DNA of 64,000 bases from Pedobacter antarcticus (GCF_900112985.1 NZ_FONS01000002.1:310001-374000); one strand, 5' to 3'. Numbered from the stretch's first letter, positions 7,575 through 18,128 are shown. The notes: generated by a model from the letters alone, not told the origin. Numbers and translations: made by a program.

Positions 7575-8411
7575 ATGTCAGTACAAATTTCTGCAGCAGA
7601 TGTAAACAAATTACGCCAACAAACCGGTGCCGGTATGATGGATTGCAAAAAAGCATTAATAGAGGCCAATGGCGATTTCGAAGCTGCTGTTGATTACTTA
7701 CGTAAAAAAGGTGCTAAAGTTGCAGCGAGCCGTCAGGATCGTGAATCTAATGAAGGTGTTGTTATCGCAAAAGCTACAGCAGACGGAAAGCGTGGTGTTG
7801 TTGTTGAATTAAACTGCGAAACTGATTTCGTGGCTAAAAATGCTGATTTCATCGCTTTAGCTAACAAATTCACTGACCTGGCTATTGAAAACAATCCTGC
7901 TTCACTGGAAGACTTATTAGCTTTAGAAATTGATGGTCAGAAAGTTTCTGAAATCATTATCGAGAACACTGGTAAAATCGGTGAAAAAATCGGTATCTCT
8001 AAATATGAGACTGTAACTGGTGAGAGAGTTATCTCTTACATCCACGGTAACTACCGTTTAGGTGTATTAGTTGCTTTAAATCAGGATGTAGCTGGTATTG
8101 AAGAAGCTGGTAAAGATGTAGCAATGCAAATCGCTGCAATGAACCCGGTTGCTTTAGATAAGGCTGATGTTGATACCCGTACTATCGAACGTGAAATGGA
8201 AATTGCAAAAGACCAGATTCGCGCAGAAGGTAAACCAGAAGAAATGGTAGAAAAAATTGCTGCTGGTAAATTGAACAAGTTCTACAAAGATAACACTTTG
8301 TTAAACCAGGAATTTGTTAAAGATTCATCTAAAGATGTACGTAAATTCTTAAATGACACAGCTAAAGATTTAACTGTTATCGCATTTAAGCGTGTTCAAT
8401 TAGGATCATAG
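7575..8411 (+). CDS. tsf: Elongation factor Ts
   Basis: The guanine-nucleotide exchange factor for EF-Tu. It has 278 residues. The N-terminal UBA-like domain carries the signature VNKLRQQTGAGMMDCKKAL (about 10-28). The core has the TDFVAKN motif (about 84-90), with the Asp-Phe that intrudes near the EF-Tu nucleotide site. It is complete, with the usual rpsB-tsf order. The gene is followed by a strong terminator. Codon use is strongly biased as in the ribosomal genes, in keeping with high expression. Confidence 0.97.
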   Translation: MSVQISAADVNKLRQQTGAGMMDCKKALIEANGDFEAAVDYLRKKGAKVAASRQDRESNEGVVIAKATADGKRGVVVELNCETDFVAKNADFIALANKFTDLAIENNPASLEDLLALEIDGQKVSEIIIENTGKIGEKIGISKYETVTGERVISYIHGNYRLGVLVALNQDVAGIEEAGKDVAMQIAAMNPVALDKADVDTRTIEREMEIAKDQIRAEGKPEEMVEKIAAGKLNKFYKDNTLLNQEFVKDSSKDVRKFLNDTAKDLTVIAFKRVQLGS

Positions 8412-8430
8412 TTCCTTCACCATAGATCAA

Positions 8431-8471
8431 AAAAAAGAGGGTATCCTGAAAATGGGTACCCTCTTTTTTGT
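8431..8471 (+). terminator. Intrinsic terminator after tsf
   Basis: GAGGGTATCC and GGGTACCCTC form a 10-bp stem around a short loop, flanked by an A-run before and TTTTTT after. It ends the tsf transcript. Confidence 0.88.
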
Positions 8472-8546
8472 TTCCGCTTACCAGCATAAGAAATTTTAGC
8501 GATATATTTAATCCGGCAGGATGTACTGCCATTAACTGCGCTGATA

Positions 8547-9662
8547 ATGCTGGCTATACAAAATTCGAAATTTTATACGCAGGGTAAACTCCAAATCGAT
8601 GCTGTGCTGCTTCTCTCCGATGGGCGCATAAAAGAGGTGATAACCGGATCCATTCCTGAAGAATATGAGGTTTACGACGCTGGTGGGGCATTACTTGCTC
8701 CTGGGTTTCTTGACCTTCAGATCTATGGCAGCGGTGGAAACCTTTTCTCGGCCTTTCCGACGGTTGAGACCTTAAAGCAAATGGACGATGACCTTGCTGC
8801 CAAAGGAACCGTAGGTTTCCTGGTTTGCGTCGCAACTAATTCGCCAGAAATAGTCCGGGAAGCAATTGCCGCAGCAAAAATATATATGCCGAGAGCCCGT
8901 GGATTTCTGGGCTTACATCTCGAAGGCCCCTTTCTTAATCCAGCCAGGCTTGGCGCCCATGTCGCAGAATATGTACATCCCGCTACGCTGGACGAGGTCC
9001 GGGAACTGATCGGCGGATCTGAAGAAGTAGTAAAGATGATGACAGTTGCGTATGAACTGCAAGACAAATCTGTTATCGATTATCTGCTTGAACAGGGCAT
9101 AGTTCTTTCACTGGGACATAGTGATGCCACTTTTGAGCAAGCTAATGATGCATATGCAGCGGGTTTCAAGACAACGACTCATCTGTTCAATGCAATGCCT
9201 TCAATTCACCACAGGAGTCCAAACCTGCCTTCTGCAGTATTATTACATCCAACTGCAATGGCGAGTATAATTGCTGATGGTGCACATGTAGACTTTAACA
9301 TTGTGAAACTCGCGTATAGATTGATGCAGGGAAGACTATTTTTAATTACTGATGCAGTTACGGCATGTAATGTAGGGCCATACCAGCATCAGTTAAGAGG
9401 AAGCCGCTATACCACACCAGAAGGTACAATCTCCGGATCTAATATCACATTACTGGACGCAGTTTCTAATTGTGTAAATAGGTGTGATATTCCTTTACCG
9501 GAAGCGCTGAAAATGGCCACTGAGCTGCCAGCAAAGTTAATGGGACTGTCATCTGATTACGGTATGATAGCGAAAGGACAGCTCGCAAGCTTCGTGTTGC
9601 TGGATGATGATTTGAATTTAAAGCAGGTATTTATCAAAGGTTTGCAATTTGATCCTGTATAA
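8547..9662 (+). CDS. nagA: N-acetylglucosamine-6-phosphate deacetylase
   Basis: An amidohydrolase-superfamily enzyme that removes acetate from GlcNAc-6-phosphate, feeding amino sugars to glycolysis or wall recycling. It has 371 residues, close to the family norm (about 380). Catalytic and metal residues are visible: HLEGPFL with E126, SLGHSDAT with H191, TTHLFNAM with H212 and the catalytic ITDAV with D269. The first-strand segment PGFLDLQIYGSGG (about 52-64) carries Gln rather than a HxH pair, as in one-metal E. coli-type NagA. It ends 27 nt before pyrH. No nagB is in view. Confidence 0.93.
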   Translation: MLAIQNSKFYTQGKLQIDAVLLLSDGRIKEVITGSIPEEYEVYDAGGALLAPGFLDLQIYGSGGNLFSAFPTVETLKQMDDDLAAKGTVGFLVCVATNSPEIVREAIAAAKIYMPRARGFLGLHLEGPFLNPARLGAHVAEYVHPATLDEVRELIGGSEEVVKMMTVAYELQDKSVIDYLLEQGIVLSLGHSDATFEQANDAYAAGFKTTTHLFNAMPSIHHRSPNLPSAVLLHPTAMASIIADGAHVDFNIVKLAYRLMQGRLFLITDAVTACNVGPYQHQLRGSRYTTPEGTISGSNITLLDAVSNCVNRCDIPLPEALKMATELPAKLMGLSSDYGMIAKGQLASFVLLDDDLNLKQVFIKGLQFDPV

Positions 9663-9689
9663 TTGAAACAAATAGTTATTTTTGGAGTC

Positions 9690-10397
9690 ATGAAATATAA
9701 AAGGATCCTACTGAAGTTAAGCGGCGAATCGCTGATGGGCGAGAAGCAATATGGTATTGATAATGAGCGTGTAAAACAATACGCAGAAGATATTAAAGCT
9801 GTACATGCCCAGGGTCTGGAAATTGCAATCGTCATTGGCGGAGGTAATATTTTCAGAGGACTAAGCGCAGAAAAATCCGGAATGGATCGTGCACAGGCTG
9901 ATTATATGGGAATGCTGGCGACAGTAATTAACAGTATGGCACTTCAGGATGCATTGGAGAAGGTAGGATTAAAAACAAGATTACTGACTGCAATTAAAAT
10001 GGAGCAGATTTGCGAGCCTTTTATTCGCAGAAGAGCTGTACGCCACCTGGAAAAAGGACGTATTGTCATTTTTGGCGCAGGTACTGGTAATCCTTATTTT
10101 ACTACAGATTCGGCGGCAGCTTTGAGAGCGATTGAAATTAAAGCTGATGCGGTGCTAAAAGGAACAAGGGTTGACGGTATTTATACTGCAGATCCGGAAA
10201 AAGATCCAACTGCAACCCGTTACAGTACAATCAGCTTCAAAGAAGTTTATTCCAAAGGATTAAATGTAATGGACATGACTGCTATTACACTTTGCGAAGA
10301 GAATCAGTTGCCGATTATCGTTTTCGATATGAATAAAACCGGTAATTTCATGAAAATCGCACAGGGAGAAGAAATCGGAACGCTGGTAAAAGCCTAG
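9690..10397 (+). CDS. pyrH: UMP kinase
   Basis: Phosphorylates UMP to UDP in the cytoplasm, an essential step in pyrimidine nucleotide synthesis. It has 235 residues in the hexameric amino-acid-kinase fold. Visible motifs: [11 protein letters not shown] (about 6-16), [11 protein letters not shown] (about 46-56), [17 protein letters not shown] (about 125-141) and [12 protein letters not shown] (about 160-171). The frame opens earlier at a TTG (9663), but the ATG at 9690 gives the standard N-terminus [14 protein letters not shown] and has GGAG just upstream. Followed by frr after 36 nt, the common pyrH-frr order. Confidence 0.96.
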   Translation: MKYKRILLKLSGESLMGEKQYGIDNERVKQYAEDIKAVHAQGLEIAIVIGGGNIFRGLSAEKSGMDRAQADYMGMLATVINSMALQDALEKVGLKTRLLTAIKMEQICEPFIRRRAVRHLEKGRIVIFGAGTGNPYFTTDSAAALRAIEIKADAVLKGTRVDGIYTADPEKDPTATRYSTISFKEVYSKGLNVMDMTAITLCEENQLPIIVFDMNKTGNFMKIAQGEEIGTLVKA

Positions 10398-10433
10398 TTC
10401 ACGATCATATATTTTTGACAAACAGCACATATT

Positions 10434-10997
10434 ATGAATGACCTCATAAAGAAACAATTACAAGATGCCCAGGCTACAATGGATAAAGCTATCACCCATT
10501 GTGAGTATGAACTAACGAAGATCCGTGCAGGAAAAGCTTCCGCTGGAATGCTGGAAGGTATTAATGTAGACTATTATGGTGCCGCTACGGCTCTTGCCCA
10601 AGTTTCCAGTATTACTACACCGGATGCAAGAACCATATTAGTACAGCCTTGGGAAAAATCACTTTTAGTACCGATTGAAAGAGCTATTATGGAAGCCAAT
10701 ATCGGTATCAACCCTCAGAATGATGGTATCGTGATTCGTCTGGTTGTTCCTCCATTGACAGAAGAACGTAGAAGAGACCTCGTTAAAAAGGTTAAAGAAG
10801 AAGCTGAACGCGGCAGGATCACGGTAAGGAATATTCGTAAAGATGCGAATGAGAAAATCAAAAAGTTGAAAGGCGAAAGCGTTTCTGATGATGAGATCAA
10901 AACAGGTGAGGCAGAAGTCCAGAAGATTACAGATCAATATATTATCAAAGTTGACAAACACGCAGAACTGAAAGAAAAAGATATTATGACCGTTTAA
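10434..10997 (+). CDS. frr: Ribosome recycling factor
   Basis: Splits post-termination ribosomes together with EF-G. It has 187 residues (family about 185) and the all-helix domain I plus beta domain II layout. Recognisable segments include KIRAGKASAGMLEGINVDYYGA (about 29-50), LAQVSSITTPDARTI, QPWEK and LTEERRRDLVKKVKEEAE (about 111-128). It is complete. It lies 36 nt after pyrH and is followed by a clear intrinsic terminator, so it ends this transcript. Confidence 0.97.
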   Translation: MNDLIKKQLQDAQATMDKAITHCEYELTKIRAGKASAGMLEGINVDYYGAATALAQVSSITTPDARTILVQPWEKSLLVPIERAIMEANIGINPQNDGIVIRLVVPPLTEERRRDLVKKVKEEAERGRITVRNIRKDANEKIKKLKGESVSDDEIKTGEAEVQKITDQYIIKVDKHAELKEKDIMTV

Positions 10998-11022
10998 TTG
11001 TAATATAATCTGAACGTAATTA

Positions 11023-11063
11023 AAAGGGAATATGGCTGAAGCTATATTCCCTTTGTTTATTTT
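11023..11063 (+). terminator. Intrinsic terminator after frr
   Basis: AAAGGGAATAT (11023-11033) and ATATTCCCTTT (11044-11054) form an 11-bp stem, extended inside the loop by AGC/GCT-type pairs. A T-rich tail (GTTTATTTTTG) follows. Confidence 0.85.
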
Positions 11064-11159
11064 TGCCAGATTCCTGTTCGGCATATCAGCATAACCATTT
11101 TGCTTCCGCTCATTCAAACCAGATAACGCTATTATAACAGGCCCTTTTTTATTATACTC

Positions 11160-12899
11160 ATGAATTTATTACTTCAATATCTAAAAAATTATAAATGGAT
11201 TGTCGCCATGGCTTTGTTACTTGCGGCTATCAATATTGGCTTCTCCTTACTTGATCCCTACATTACAGGCCGTATAGTCGATCGCTTCATCGAGAAAAAA
11301 GACGTATTGGAACGCAGTGAGTTTGTCTGGGGTGTTCTGGGACTGGTTGGTTTGGGCGTCGGCGCAGCAATGGTATCAAGGATAGCTAAAAACTTTCAGG
11401 ATTATTTTACCAGCGTGATTGTTCAGAAAGTTGGTGCTCAAATGTATTCTGACGGACTAAAACATAGCCTTGAGTTACCTTATCAGGTCTTTGAAGACCA
11501 GCGTAGTGGAGAAACATTAGGTATTCTGCAAAAGGTACGACAAGACAGTGAAAAATTTATAACTTCTTTTATCAGTATTCTGTTTGTCAGCCTGATCGGG
11601 ATGGTTTTTGTAATCGTTTACTCAGTGACTGTTAGTTATAAAGTGACACTTATCTATTTTCTGGCCATACCGGTTATCAGTTTCGTCAGTTGGTTCCTGA
11701 GCCGTAAGATTAAAGTTATCCAGCGGGATATTGTTGCAGAGACAACAGCACTGGCAGGATCAACTACAGAATCTCTGCGAAACATTGAACTGGTTAAAAG
11801 TTTAGGCCTGGCCAGTCAGGAGATTGAACGGTTAAATAAGACAACTTATAAAATACTCGGTCTGGAGCTTCGCAAGGTAAAATACGTTAGAAGTATGAGC
11901 TTTGTGCAGGGAACTACAGTTAATCTCGTACGGAGTGCTATGGTTGTCGTGTTATTAATTCTTATTTTTGAAAATACCATTTCAGCCGGACAGTACTTTT
12001 CTTTCCTGTTCTATTCGTTTTTCCTTTTCGGACCATTGCAGGAGCTCGGTAACGTGATTCTGACCTGGAGGGAGGCCGAAGTGTCTTTAAATAGATTTAA
12101 GTCTATCCTGAGCACTCCCGTGGATGTGAAACCTCTTCATCCAGAAAAAATAGAGCAGGTGCGCACATTGGAGTTTTCCGGACTGAGTTTTAAACACCTT
12201 ACCGGACAGGGAAATGCCTTGAGTAATGTAAGCTTTAAAGTTAGTGAGAAAGAAACAATTGCCTTTGTCGGACCATCAGGATCAGGTAAAACTACGCTCG
12301 TTAAATTGCTTGTAGGTCTTTATCAGCCAATTGAAGGCGATGTGCTTTATAATGGAATCTCAAGCCATCAGATTGATCTTGATCAGCTGCGTGAAAAAAT
12401 TGGATTCGTAACCCAGGATACACAGTTGTTTTCTGGAACGATCCGCGAAAATCTACAATTTGTTCGCCCTGGTGCTACAGACGCTGAATGTCTTCGTGTC
12501 CTGGAACAGGCATCCTGTGAACGATTGCTAGCCCGTGCAGATAAGGGACTAGATACAGTGATCGGAGAAGGTGGTGTAAAAGTTTCCGGTGGAGAGAAGC
12601 AAAGACTTTCAATTGCCCGGGCTTTATTGCGTAGACCGGATATTCTCGTTTTTGACGAAGCTACTTCTTCTTTGGATTCATTGACAGAGGAAGAGATTAC
12701 AGCGACCATAAGAGAAGTTTCTGACCTGACCAATCATATTACAATCCTCATAGCACACCGTTTGTCAACTATTCTGCATGCCGACCGCATTTATGTACTT
12801 GAAAAAGGGCATATCATCGAGCAGGGGAAGCATGAAGATCTACTGGAGGAAAAAGGTCTTTACTACGCGATGTGGAGGCAGCAGGTTGGTGAAAGATAG
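11160..12899 (+). CDS. ABC transporter, fused permease and ATPase (type IV exporter half-transporter)
   Basis: A 579-residue inner-membrane half-exporter that should work as a dimer. Six transmembrane helices span about residues 12-300. The ATPase domain has Walker A GPSGSGKTT (371-379), a Q-loop near 419, the signature VSGGEKQR (475-482), Walker B ILVFDE (495-500) and an H-loop in LIAHRLS. It resembles lipid or multidrug exporters; the substrate is not determined. It lies alone between the frr terminator and its own terminator. The upstream 160 nt hold the frr terminator, and no good promoter match was seen. Confidence 0.88.
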   Translation: MNLLLQYLKNYKWIVAMALLLAAINIGFSLLDPYITGRIVDRFIEKKDVLERSEFVWGVLGLVGLGVGAAMVSRIAKNFQDYFTSVIVQKVGAQMYSDGLKHSLELPYQVFEDQRSGETLGILQKVRQDSEKFITSFISILFVSLIGMVFVIVYSVTVSYKVTLIYFLAIPVISFVSWFLSRKIKVIQRDIVAETTALAGSTTESLRNIELVKSLGLASQEIERLNKTTYKILGLELRKVKYVRSMSFVQGTTVNLVRSAMVVVLLILIFENTISAGQYFSFLFYSFFLFGPLQELGNVILTWREAEVSLNRFKSILSTPVDVKPLHPEKIEQVRTLEFSGLSFKHLTGQGNALSNVSFKVSEKETIAFVGPSGSGKTTLVKLLVGLYQPIEGDVLYNGISSHQIDLDQLREKIGFVTQDTQLFSGTIRENLQFVRPGATDAECLRVLEQASCERLLARADKGLDTVIGEGGVKVSGGEKQRLSIARALLRRPDILVFDEATSSLDSLTEEEITATIREVSDLTNHITILIAHRLSTILHADRIYVLEKGHIIEQGKHEDLLEEKGLYYAMWRQQVGER

Positions 12900-12933
12900 A
12901 CTATATTTTTATATACAACTTAACGATTTAAAA

Positions 12934-12967
12934 AACGCCGGAATATTAAATTCCGGCGTTTTTTTTT
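12934..12967 (+). terminator. Intrinsic terminator after the ABC exporter
   Basis: AACGCCGGAA and TTCCGGCGTT pair perfectly over 10 bp around a 7-nt loop (TATTAAA), followed by nine T. Confidence 0.92.
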
Positions 12968-13400
12968 GGCCGGTATGGAAACTAATTACCATACATATAT
13001 CCCGCGGAGTGGTGTAAAATAATCTGCTTTTTTTGAGTATTTAAGCTTGTTTTTTGAATTTTTTTTCAAAAATATATTCAATTTACTTTCTGTTTTTCTT
13101 TTTAAAATCTTTGTTTAAAGATGTTTAATGGCTTTTTTATGCTCGTTTTTATTAAATGTAAAAATAACAGTTAAAAACATTTTAAATGTTATTTTGACGA
13201 TTAATAATAAATTCCTACATTAGATTTGTTGTCCATGAAAATGGGGGGCATAAACCAAGTATAAACCAGTGCAATCCCGGGTTAACTGTAGCCATACAGT
13301 TTTTGACTCCTGAGCTGCGCTTAAAGCTTAAATCATGAAAGCACACGGGGGAAATTCCGATCTGTTTTGTAATCAGAAACCAAATATCAACACCATAATT
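12968..13400 (+). promoter_or_regulatory. AT-rich upstream region of the arabinan locus
   Basis: About 430 nt with no convincing gene. It is very AT-rich (13021-13220). A perfect -7 element TAGATTTG lies at 13221-13228; the best TTTG upstream (13193-13196) is 24 nt away instead of 19, so the promoter may need an activator. CCATGAAAATGG (13233-13244) forms a small hairpin just after it. This leaves a leader of about 165 nt before susC. No regulator gene (HTCS, SusR or AraC type) is found here. Confidence 0.45.
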
Positions 13401-16400
13401 ATGAAAATTATTTTACTCAACAATTGCTGGCGGCATAGCCGGTATGCCTTGCTGTTGCTGCTGATTTTCTTATCTGCAGGATTGAAAGCGCAAACACCCG
13501 TCATAAAAGGGAAGGTCGTAGATGAACAAAATGCCGGATTACCGGGTGCAACGATTAGTATTAAAGGAAAGAAAACAGCGACAGCTTCAGATGGAGAAGG
13601 TAATTTTGTACTGTCGGCGGAACCAAATGATATTCTGCTGATCAATCTGTTGGGCTATACAGCAGCAGAAGTTAAAGTAGGTATGAGTAAACAGATTACC
13701 ATTAGCCTAAATTCATCCAGTAAAGATTTATCTGAAGTTGTTGTCGTTGGTTACGGGACGCAGTTGAAAAAAGATCTTACGGGATCTGTAGCGCTGGTAG
13801 ATGCTGCAGAGATTAAAAAAACCTCTGGGAGTGATATCGGACAATTACTGCAAGGCAGAACACCCGGTATTTCCGTTACTACAGACGGGCAGCCCGGGGC
13901 TTCTCCCACCATTCGTATTCGCGGGTTGGCTTCATTCAATAATCAGCAGCCTCTGTATGTTGTAGACGGAATTATGCTGGCTAATACACCCAGAGATTTT
14001 AGCCCTAATGATATAGAATCTATGCAGGTATTGAAAGATGGAACCGCTGCTGCGATTTATGGAGCTGCCGCGGCAAACGGGGTTATCATTATTACGACCA
14101 AGCAGGGTAAAAGAAATACACCACTTCAAATTGGCTATAACGGCTATGTTGGTATAGATAAAGTATGGCAACGCATTCCTGTTGCTAATAGGGAACAGTA
14201 TCAGATGCTGAACAATGAATCTCAGTTAAACGGAGGAGAGGAAATGGCTCCTGCAAATGATCCTGCAAGCAGTATGTATATTAATACAATCAATACTGAC
14301 TGGCAGAAAGAAGGGCTGAAGACCGGGCATCGGATGAACCATAACCTGAATTTTTCCGGAGGTGCTGAGAACTCAACTTATAATGTTTCTATGGATTATT
14401 ATAAGCAGGGTGGGACGATCGTCGGTCAGGGACCGGATTACGACCGGTATACAGGGCGGATTAATACCACGCAGCAAAAAGGTATTTTTAAATTCGGGCA
14501 ATCATTAAGTTATACCCATTCCAAGGAAAATTCACTGACCTTCCGTGGCGACGTACTGACGGGTGGGAGACCGCCGTTGATTAATGACCTGCTAATGGCT
14601 ATTCCAACTCAACTGGTATATGATCCGAATATGCCTAATGGTTACGGAGGAACGCAATCAGACCGGGAGAAAGCTATTTCATTAAACGTTGTAGCGGTAA
14701 ATAATATGTTCACTAATTATACAGAAGTAGACCGCATTTTCGGTGTGGCCTGGGCGGAAGCGCAACTTCTCAATCTGAATGGACATAGTCTGAAATATAA
14801 GGTGAATTTAGGATACGACAGAACTGTGGCCAGAGACTTCTCTTACCAACCTGTTTTTGATCTCGGCTTTTTCTTTAAGCAAACTGTAAGTCGTTTAGAT
14901 GATAATTCAAGAGTATTTACAAATGGCCTGATAGATAATACACTTACTTATGACAAGGTATTCGGTAAACACTCACTGAATGTGGTAACAGGGGTTAGTT
15001 ATAATAAAAATACATCATTATACCGTTCAGGACATGCAGAAGACGTAGATCCGGAATATCTTGTATTGGGTAATGGAAATAACAAAACAGTCGACGGAAG
15101 CATGGTGCCTTATGCCTTCTTTGGTATGTTCGGCAGGCTTAATTATAATTTTGATGATAAATATTTACTAACTGCAAATTTTCGCAGGGACGGATCTTCC
15201 CGTTTTGGATATGGCTATAAATACGGAAATTTTCCAGGCGTATCCGCCGGATGGAGAATTAGTAAAGAAAGCTTTATCCACCTGCCAAAATGGGTGAATG
15301 AATTGAAACTGAGGGGTGGATGGGGTCAGTTGGGTAACGCTAATATTGGCGATTTCCGTTATCTGGCCCTACTCAACCCTAATATTGTGTATAATTTCAA
15401 CGGAACGAAAGTAACCGGAGGTACTCAAACCAATGTGGTCGACCCGAATATTCGCTGGGAAACCAAGACTACATCTAATATTGGAGTAGACGCAACATTC
15501 TTTGATGGAATGTTTGACCTGACTGCCGAGTACTACAACAACAAAGCTTCAAATGCGCTCATTGGTGAACCAATTCCAGCATCTGTTGGCTCGATAGATA
15601 CTGCGCCCATTACCAATGCTGCCAGTATCAGAAACACAGGAGTAGAAATTAACCTCGCTTATCATAAAAAAGGCGGTGATTTTACTTACAGCATTGCCGG
15701 TAATGTGAGTACGGTAAAAAATACCCTTCTGAAACTAAGTGAAGGAGAAACGTCCAGAATTGTTGGTGGCTTTATTAGCACAGTAGGTAAAGAGATAGGC
15801 AGGCATTACGGCAGACTTGTCGAAGGCATATTCCAGAACGATGAGGAAATTAAAAATCATGCTTTCCAAAATGCAGGAACAGCTCCTGGTGACTTGAAAT
15901 TTAAAGATATCAGCGGGCCAGACGGAGTTCCCGACGGAGTAATAAACGACCTGGACAGAACTGACCTCGGCAGTTCATTACCGAAAGTATATTACGGGTT
16001 AAATTTCACCGCCGCTTATAAGGGATTTGATTTCACCCTGTTTATGTCGGGTGCGGGTGGCAATCTGATTAATGGGGCACTTTACCGTACATTAATGCAT
16101 ACAACGGACTATATTAACTATCATACAGACGCATTGAACCGCTGGAACCCATCTAATACCAATACCGAGTTTCCAAGACTTGCTGCTAAAGATCCAAATC
16201 AGAACGGGGTTGATTCCGATAGAAAAAACTGGTTACAGAAAGGAGATTACCTGAGAATTAATACGGTGTCCCTGGGTTATACATTCCAGAATATGCAAGT
16301 AAATTGGATGAAAGATCTGAGAATCTATGCAACTGCACAAAATTTACACACCTTCCAGTCTTACAAAGGATATAACCCAGACTTCGCACAGACGCGTCCT

Positions 16401-16475
16401 TTTGAACCCGGCTTTGATCCCGGATCATATCCTACACCCCGTACATTTTTACTGGGTGTACAGGTTAAATTTTAG
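13401..16475 (+). CDS. SusC/RagA-family TonB-linked outer-membrane transporter
   Basis: The outer-membrane import barrel of the arabinan locus: it takes up oligosaccharides bound by its SusD partner, using TonB energy. It has 1024 residues from the ATG at 13401; the frame opens earlier (13335), but only the later start gives a signal peptide (hydrophobic LLLLLIFLSAGLKAQ). After cleavage come a carboxypeptidase-regulatory-like domain (about 32-105), the TonB-box-like SEVVVVGYGTQ, the plug with GSDIGQLLQGRTPGISV and IRGLASFNNQQPLYVVDG, then the 22-strand barrel ending in the typical terminal Phe (LLGVQVKF). susD follows directly. Confidence 0.95.
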   Translation: MKIILLNNCWRHSRYALLLLLIFLSAGLKAQTPVIKGKVVDEQNAGLPGATISIKGKKTATASDGEGNFVLSAEPNDILLINLLGYTAAEVKVGMSKQITISLNSSSKDLSEVVVVGYGTQLKKDLTGSVALVDAAEIKKTSGSDIGQLLQGRTPGISVTTDGQPGASPTIRIRGLASFNNQQPLYVVDGIMLANTPRDFSPNDIESMQVLKDGTAAAIYGAAAANGVIIITTKQGKRNTPLQIGYNGYVGIDKVWQRIPVANREQYQMLNNESQLNGGEEMAPANDPASSMYINTINTDWQKEGLKTGHRMNHNLNFSGGAENSTYNVSMDYYKQGGTIVGQGPDYDRYTGRINTTQQKGIFKFGQSLSYTHSKENSLTFRGDVLTGGRPPLINDLLMAIPTQLVYDPNMPNGYGGTQSDREKAISLNVVAVNNMFTNYTEVDRIFGVAWAEAQLLNLNGHSLKYKVNLGYDRTVARDFSYQPVFDLGFFFKQTVSRLDDNSRVFTNGLIDNTLTYDKVFGKHSLNVVTGVSYNKNTSLYRSGHAEDVDPEYLVLGNGNNKTVDGSMVPYAFFGMFGRLNYNFDDKYLLTANFRRDGSSRFGYGYKYGNFPGVSAGWRISKESFIHLPKWVNELKLRGGWGQLGNANIGDFRYLALLNPNIVYNFNGTKVTGGTQTNVVDPNIRWETKTTSNIGVDATFFDGMFDLTAEYYNNKASNALIGEPIPASVGSIDTAPITNAASIRNTGVEINLAYHKKGGDFTYSIAGNVSTVKNTLLKLSEGETSRIVGGFISTVGKEIGRHYGRLVEGIFQNDEEIKNHAFQNAGTAPGDLKFKDISGPDGVPDGVINDLDRTDLGSSLPKVYYGLNFTAAYKGFDFTLFMSGAGGNLINGALYRTLMHTTDYINYHTDALNRWNPSNTNTEFPRLAAKDPNQNGVDSDRKNWLQKGDYLRINTVSLGYTFQNMQVNWMKDLRIYATAQNLHTFQSYKGYNPDFAQTRPFEPGFDPGSYPTPRTFLLGVQVKF

Positions 16476-16569
16476 AGAAAACGAAAAGTACAAAACATAA
16501 ATAGGAACATGAGAGCCGCTTTTGGCAAATAGCCGGGCAATGATGAACCTGCAAACTAGAAACAAGCAC

Positions 16570-18123
16570 ATGAAAAAAATATGCTGTTATATTCTTCTCG
16601 GTCTGTTGGCAACAGGCTGTAAAAAAGAACTGGATATACAAAATCCAAATGCTAAAACCATAGACGTTTACTGGAAAACTGCAGCAGATGCACAGGCAGG
16701 TGTGAATGCGATTTACAACAGCCTTATTCAGGACGGCACCTATATGCGGATGTTCCCCGCGTTAACCGACAGTCGCGGAGATGACTTTTATGGTGACAGT
16801 CCCTGGGGAGACCTGGTGCAGGTTGGTAATTTTACCATCCCCTCTAATTCAGGCCCCGTACAATGGATTTGGGCAACACATTATCAATTGATCTGGCGCG
16901 CAAACCAGGTTATTGTGAATGTTCCGGCAATTGAAATGGACACTGAATTAAAAAAGAGAATTCTGGGGCAGGCTGCATTTCTGCGTGGCGTAGCTCTGTT
17001 TAATTTGGCTAATACCTATAAATCGATTCCTGTTCCACTTGAATTGCCAACGGATAAAACCAAATATCATACGCCGACAGCCACCGATGAAGAACTGTGG
17101 GGCCAGATAATTTCCGATTTTAAAACGGCTAAAGAATCGCTGCCGGTTACCTATGCAGGTGTGAACGGTCCAGATGCAGGCAATATTGGCCGGGCTACAA
17201 AAGGTGCCGCTACGGGGATGCTTGGAAAAGCCTATCTCTATCAAAAAAAATGGACAGAGGCCGCAGCAGAATTTAATGAGCTGATTAATGGTGCTCAGAA
17301 AGGTACTTATGCATTAATGCCTGATTATAGAGATAATTTTAAGGAAATCAACGAGAATAATAAGGAATCCCTTTTTGAAGTACAGTTTGGTCAGCCAGAT
17401 GCTTTAGGTGGGACAGTTATGAATTACGGAGGCGAACCGAATGCAAATTGGAAACAGGTGAGCTCTATAGGAAGAACGTATGCGATGGATGGCTACGGTT
17501 ATTCAGACTTTATGCCTACACGATGGATTTACGAAGAATTTAAACAAGAGAAGACAAAAGCAGGAAAAAGTGATCCACGGTTACTGGCGACAATCGCCTC
17601 CTACGAACCTGCTGATAATTCAATTACCGTATACGGCAATAAATGGCCGTTCGCGCTTGACAAAATATATCCTCGGAAATACACACATGATGGCCTAAAC
17701 TGGCCAGGTAATGACGATCAGGAAAACTCAGGCATCAACTACCGGATTCTACGTTATGCCGATGTTTTATTAATGTATGCTGAAGCGCTCAATGAAACCG
17801 GAAATACTATTGAAGCCTATAATTATATTCAGCAAGTACGGGACAGGGCTGGTTTGCCGGATTTGAAAACTGTAAAACCAGGACTAGGTCAGGTGGGAAT
17901 GCGTGATCAGCTGGGCCATGAACGGGCACTTGAATTTGCGACTGAATCTATTCGCATCAATGATATTATTCGTTGGGGCTGGTTATATGATCCGGTTAAA
18001 CTGGCAGAACTCAGAGCCCATGATCCTGATTTCAAAACCTGGATTCCCGGAAAAGAGTATCTTCCGATTCCTTTGTCGGAGTTAAACGTTAATCCAAATT
18101 TAAAGCGTAATTCCGCTAATTAA
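16570..18123 (+). CDS. SusD/RagB-family outer-membrane glycan-binding lipoprotein
   Basis: The surface lipoprotein that caps the SusC barrel and binds the glycan. It has 517 residues from the ATG at 16570, chosen because it gives a lipoprotein signal MKKICCYILLGLLATGC with the lipobox Cys at 17; the frame opens upstream at 16522. The TPR-like helical scaffold has the usual segments: SusD-like N-terminus with NPNAKTIDVYWKTAADAQAGVNAIYN, LRGVALFNLA, GMLGKAYLYQKKW and the C-terminal YRILRYADVLLMYAEALNE (about 398-416), plus LPIPLSELNVNP near the end. It lies 94 nt after susC. Confidence 0.95.
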   Translation: MKKICCYILLGLLATGCKKELDIQNPNAKTIDVYWKTAADAQAGVNAIYNSLIQDGTYMRMFPALTDSRGDDFYGDSPWGDLVQVGNFTIPSNSGPVQWIWATHYQLIWRANQVIVNVPAIEMDTELKKRILGQAAFLRGVALFNLANTYKSIPVPLELPTDKTKYHTPTATDEELWGQIISDFKTAKESLPVTYAGVNGPDAGNIGRATKGAATGMLGKAYLYQKKWTEAAAEFNELINGAQKGTYALMPDYRDNFKEINENNKESLFEVQFGQPDALGGTVMNYGGEPNANWKQVSSIGRTYAMDGYGYSDFMPTRWIYEEFKQEKTKAGKSDPRLLATIASYEPADNSITVYGNKWPFALDKIYPRKYTHDGLNWPGNDDQENSGINYRILRYADVLLMYAEALNETGNTIEAYNYIQQVRDRAGLPDLKTVKPGLGQVGMRDQLGHERALEFATESIRINDIIRWGWLYDPVKLAELRAHDPDFKTWIPGKEYLPIPLSELNVNPNLKRNSAN

Positions 18124-18128
18124 TACCT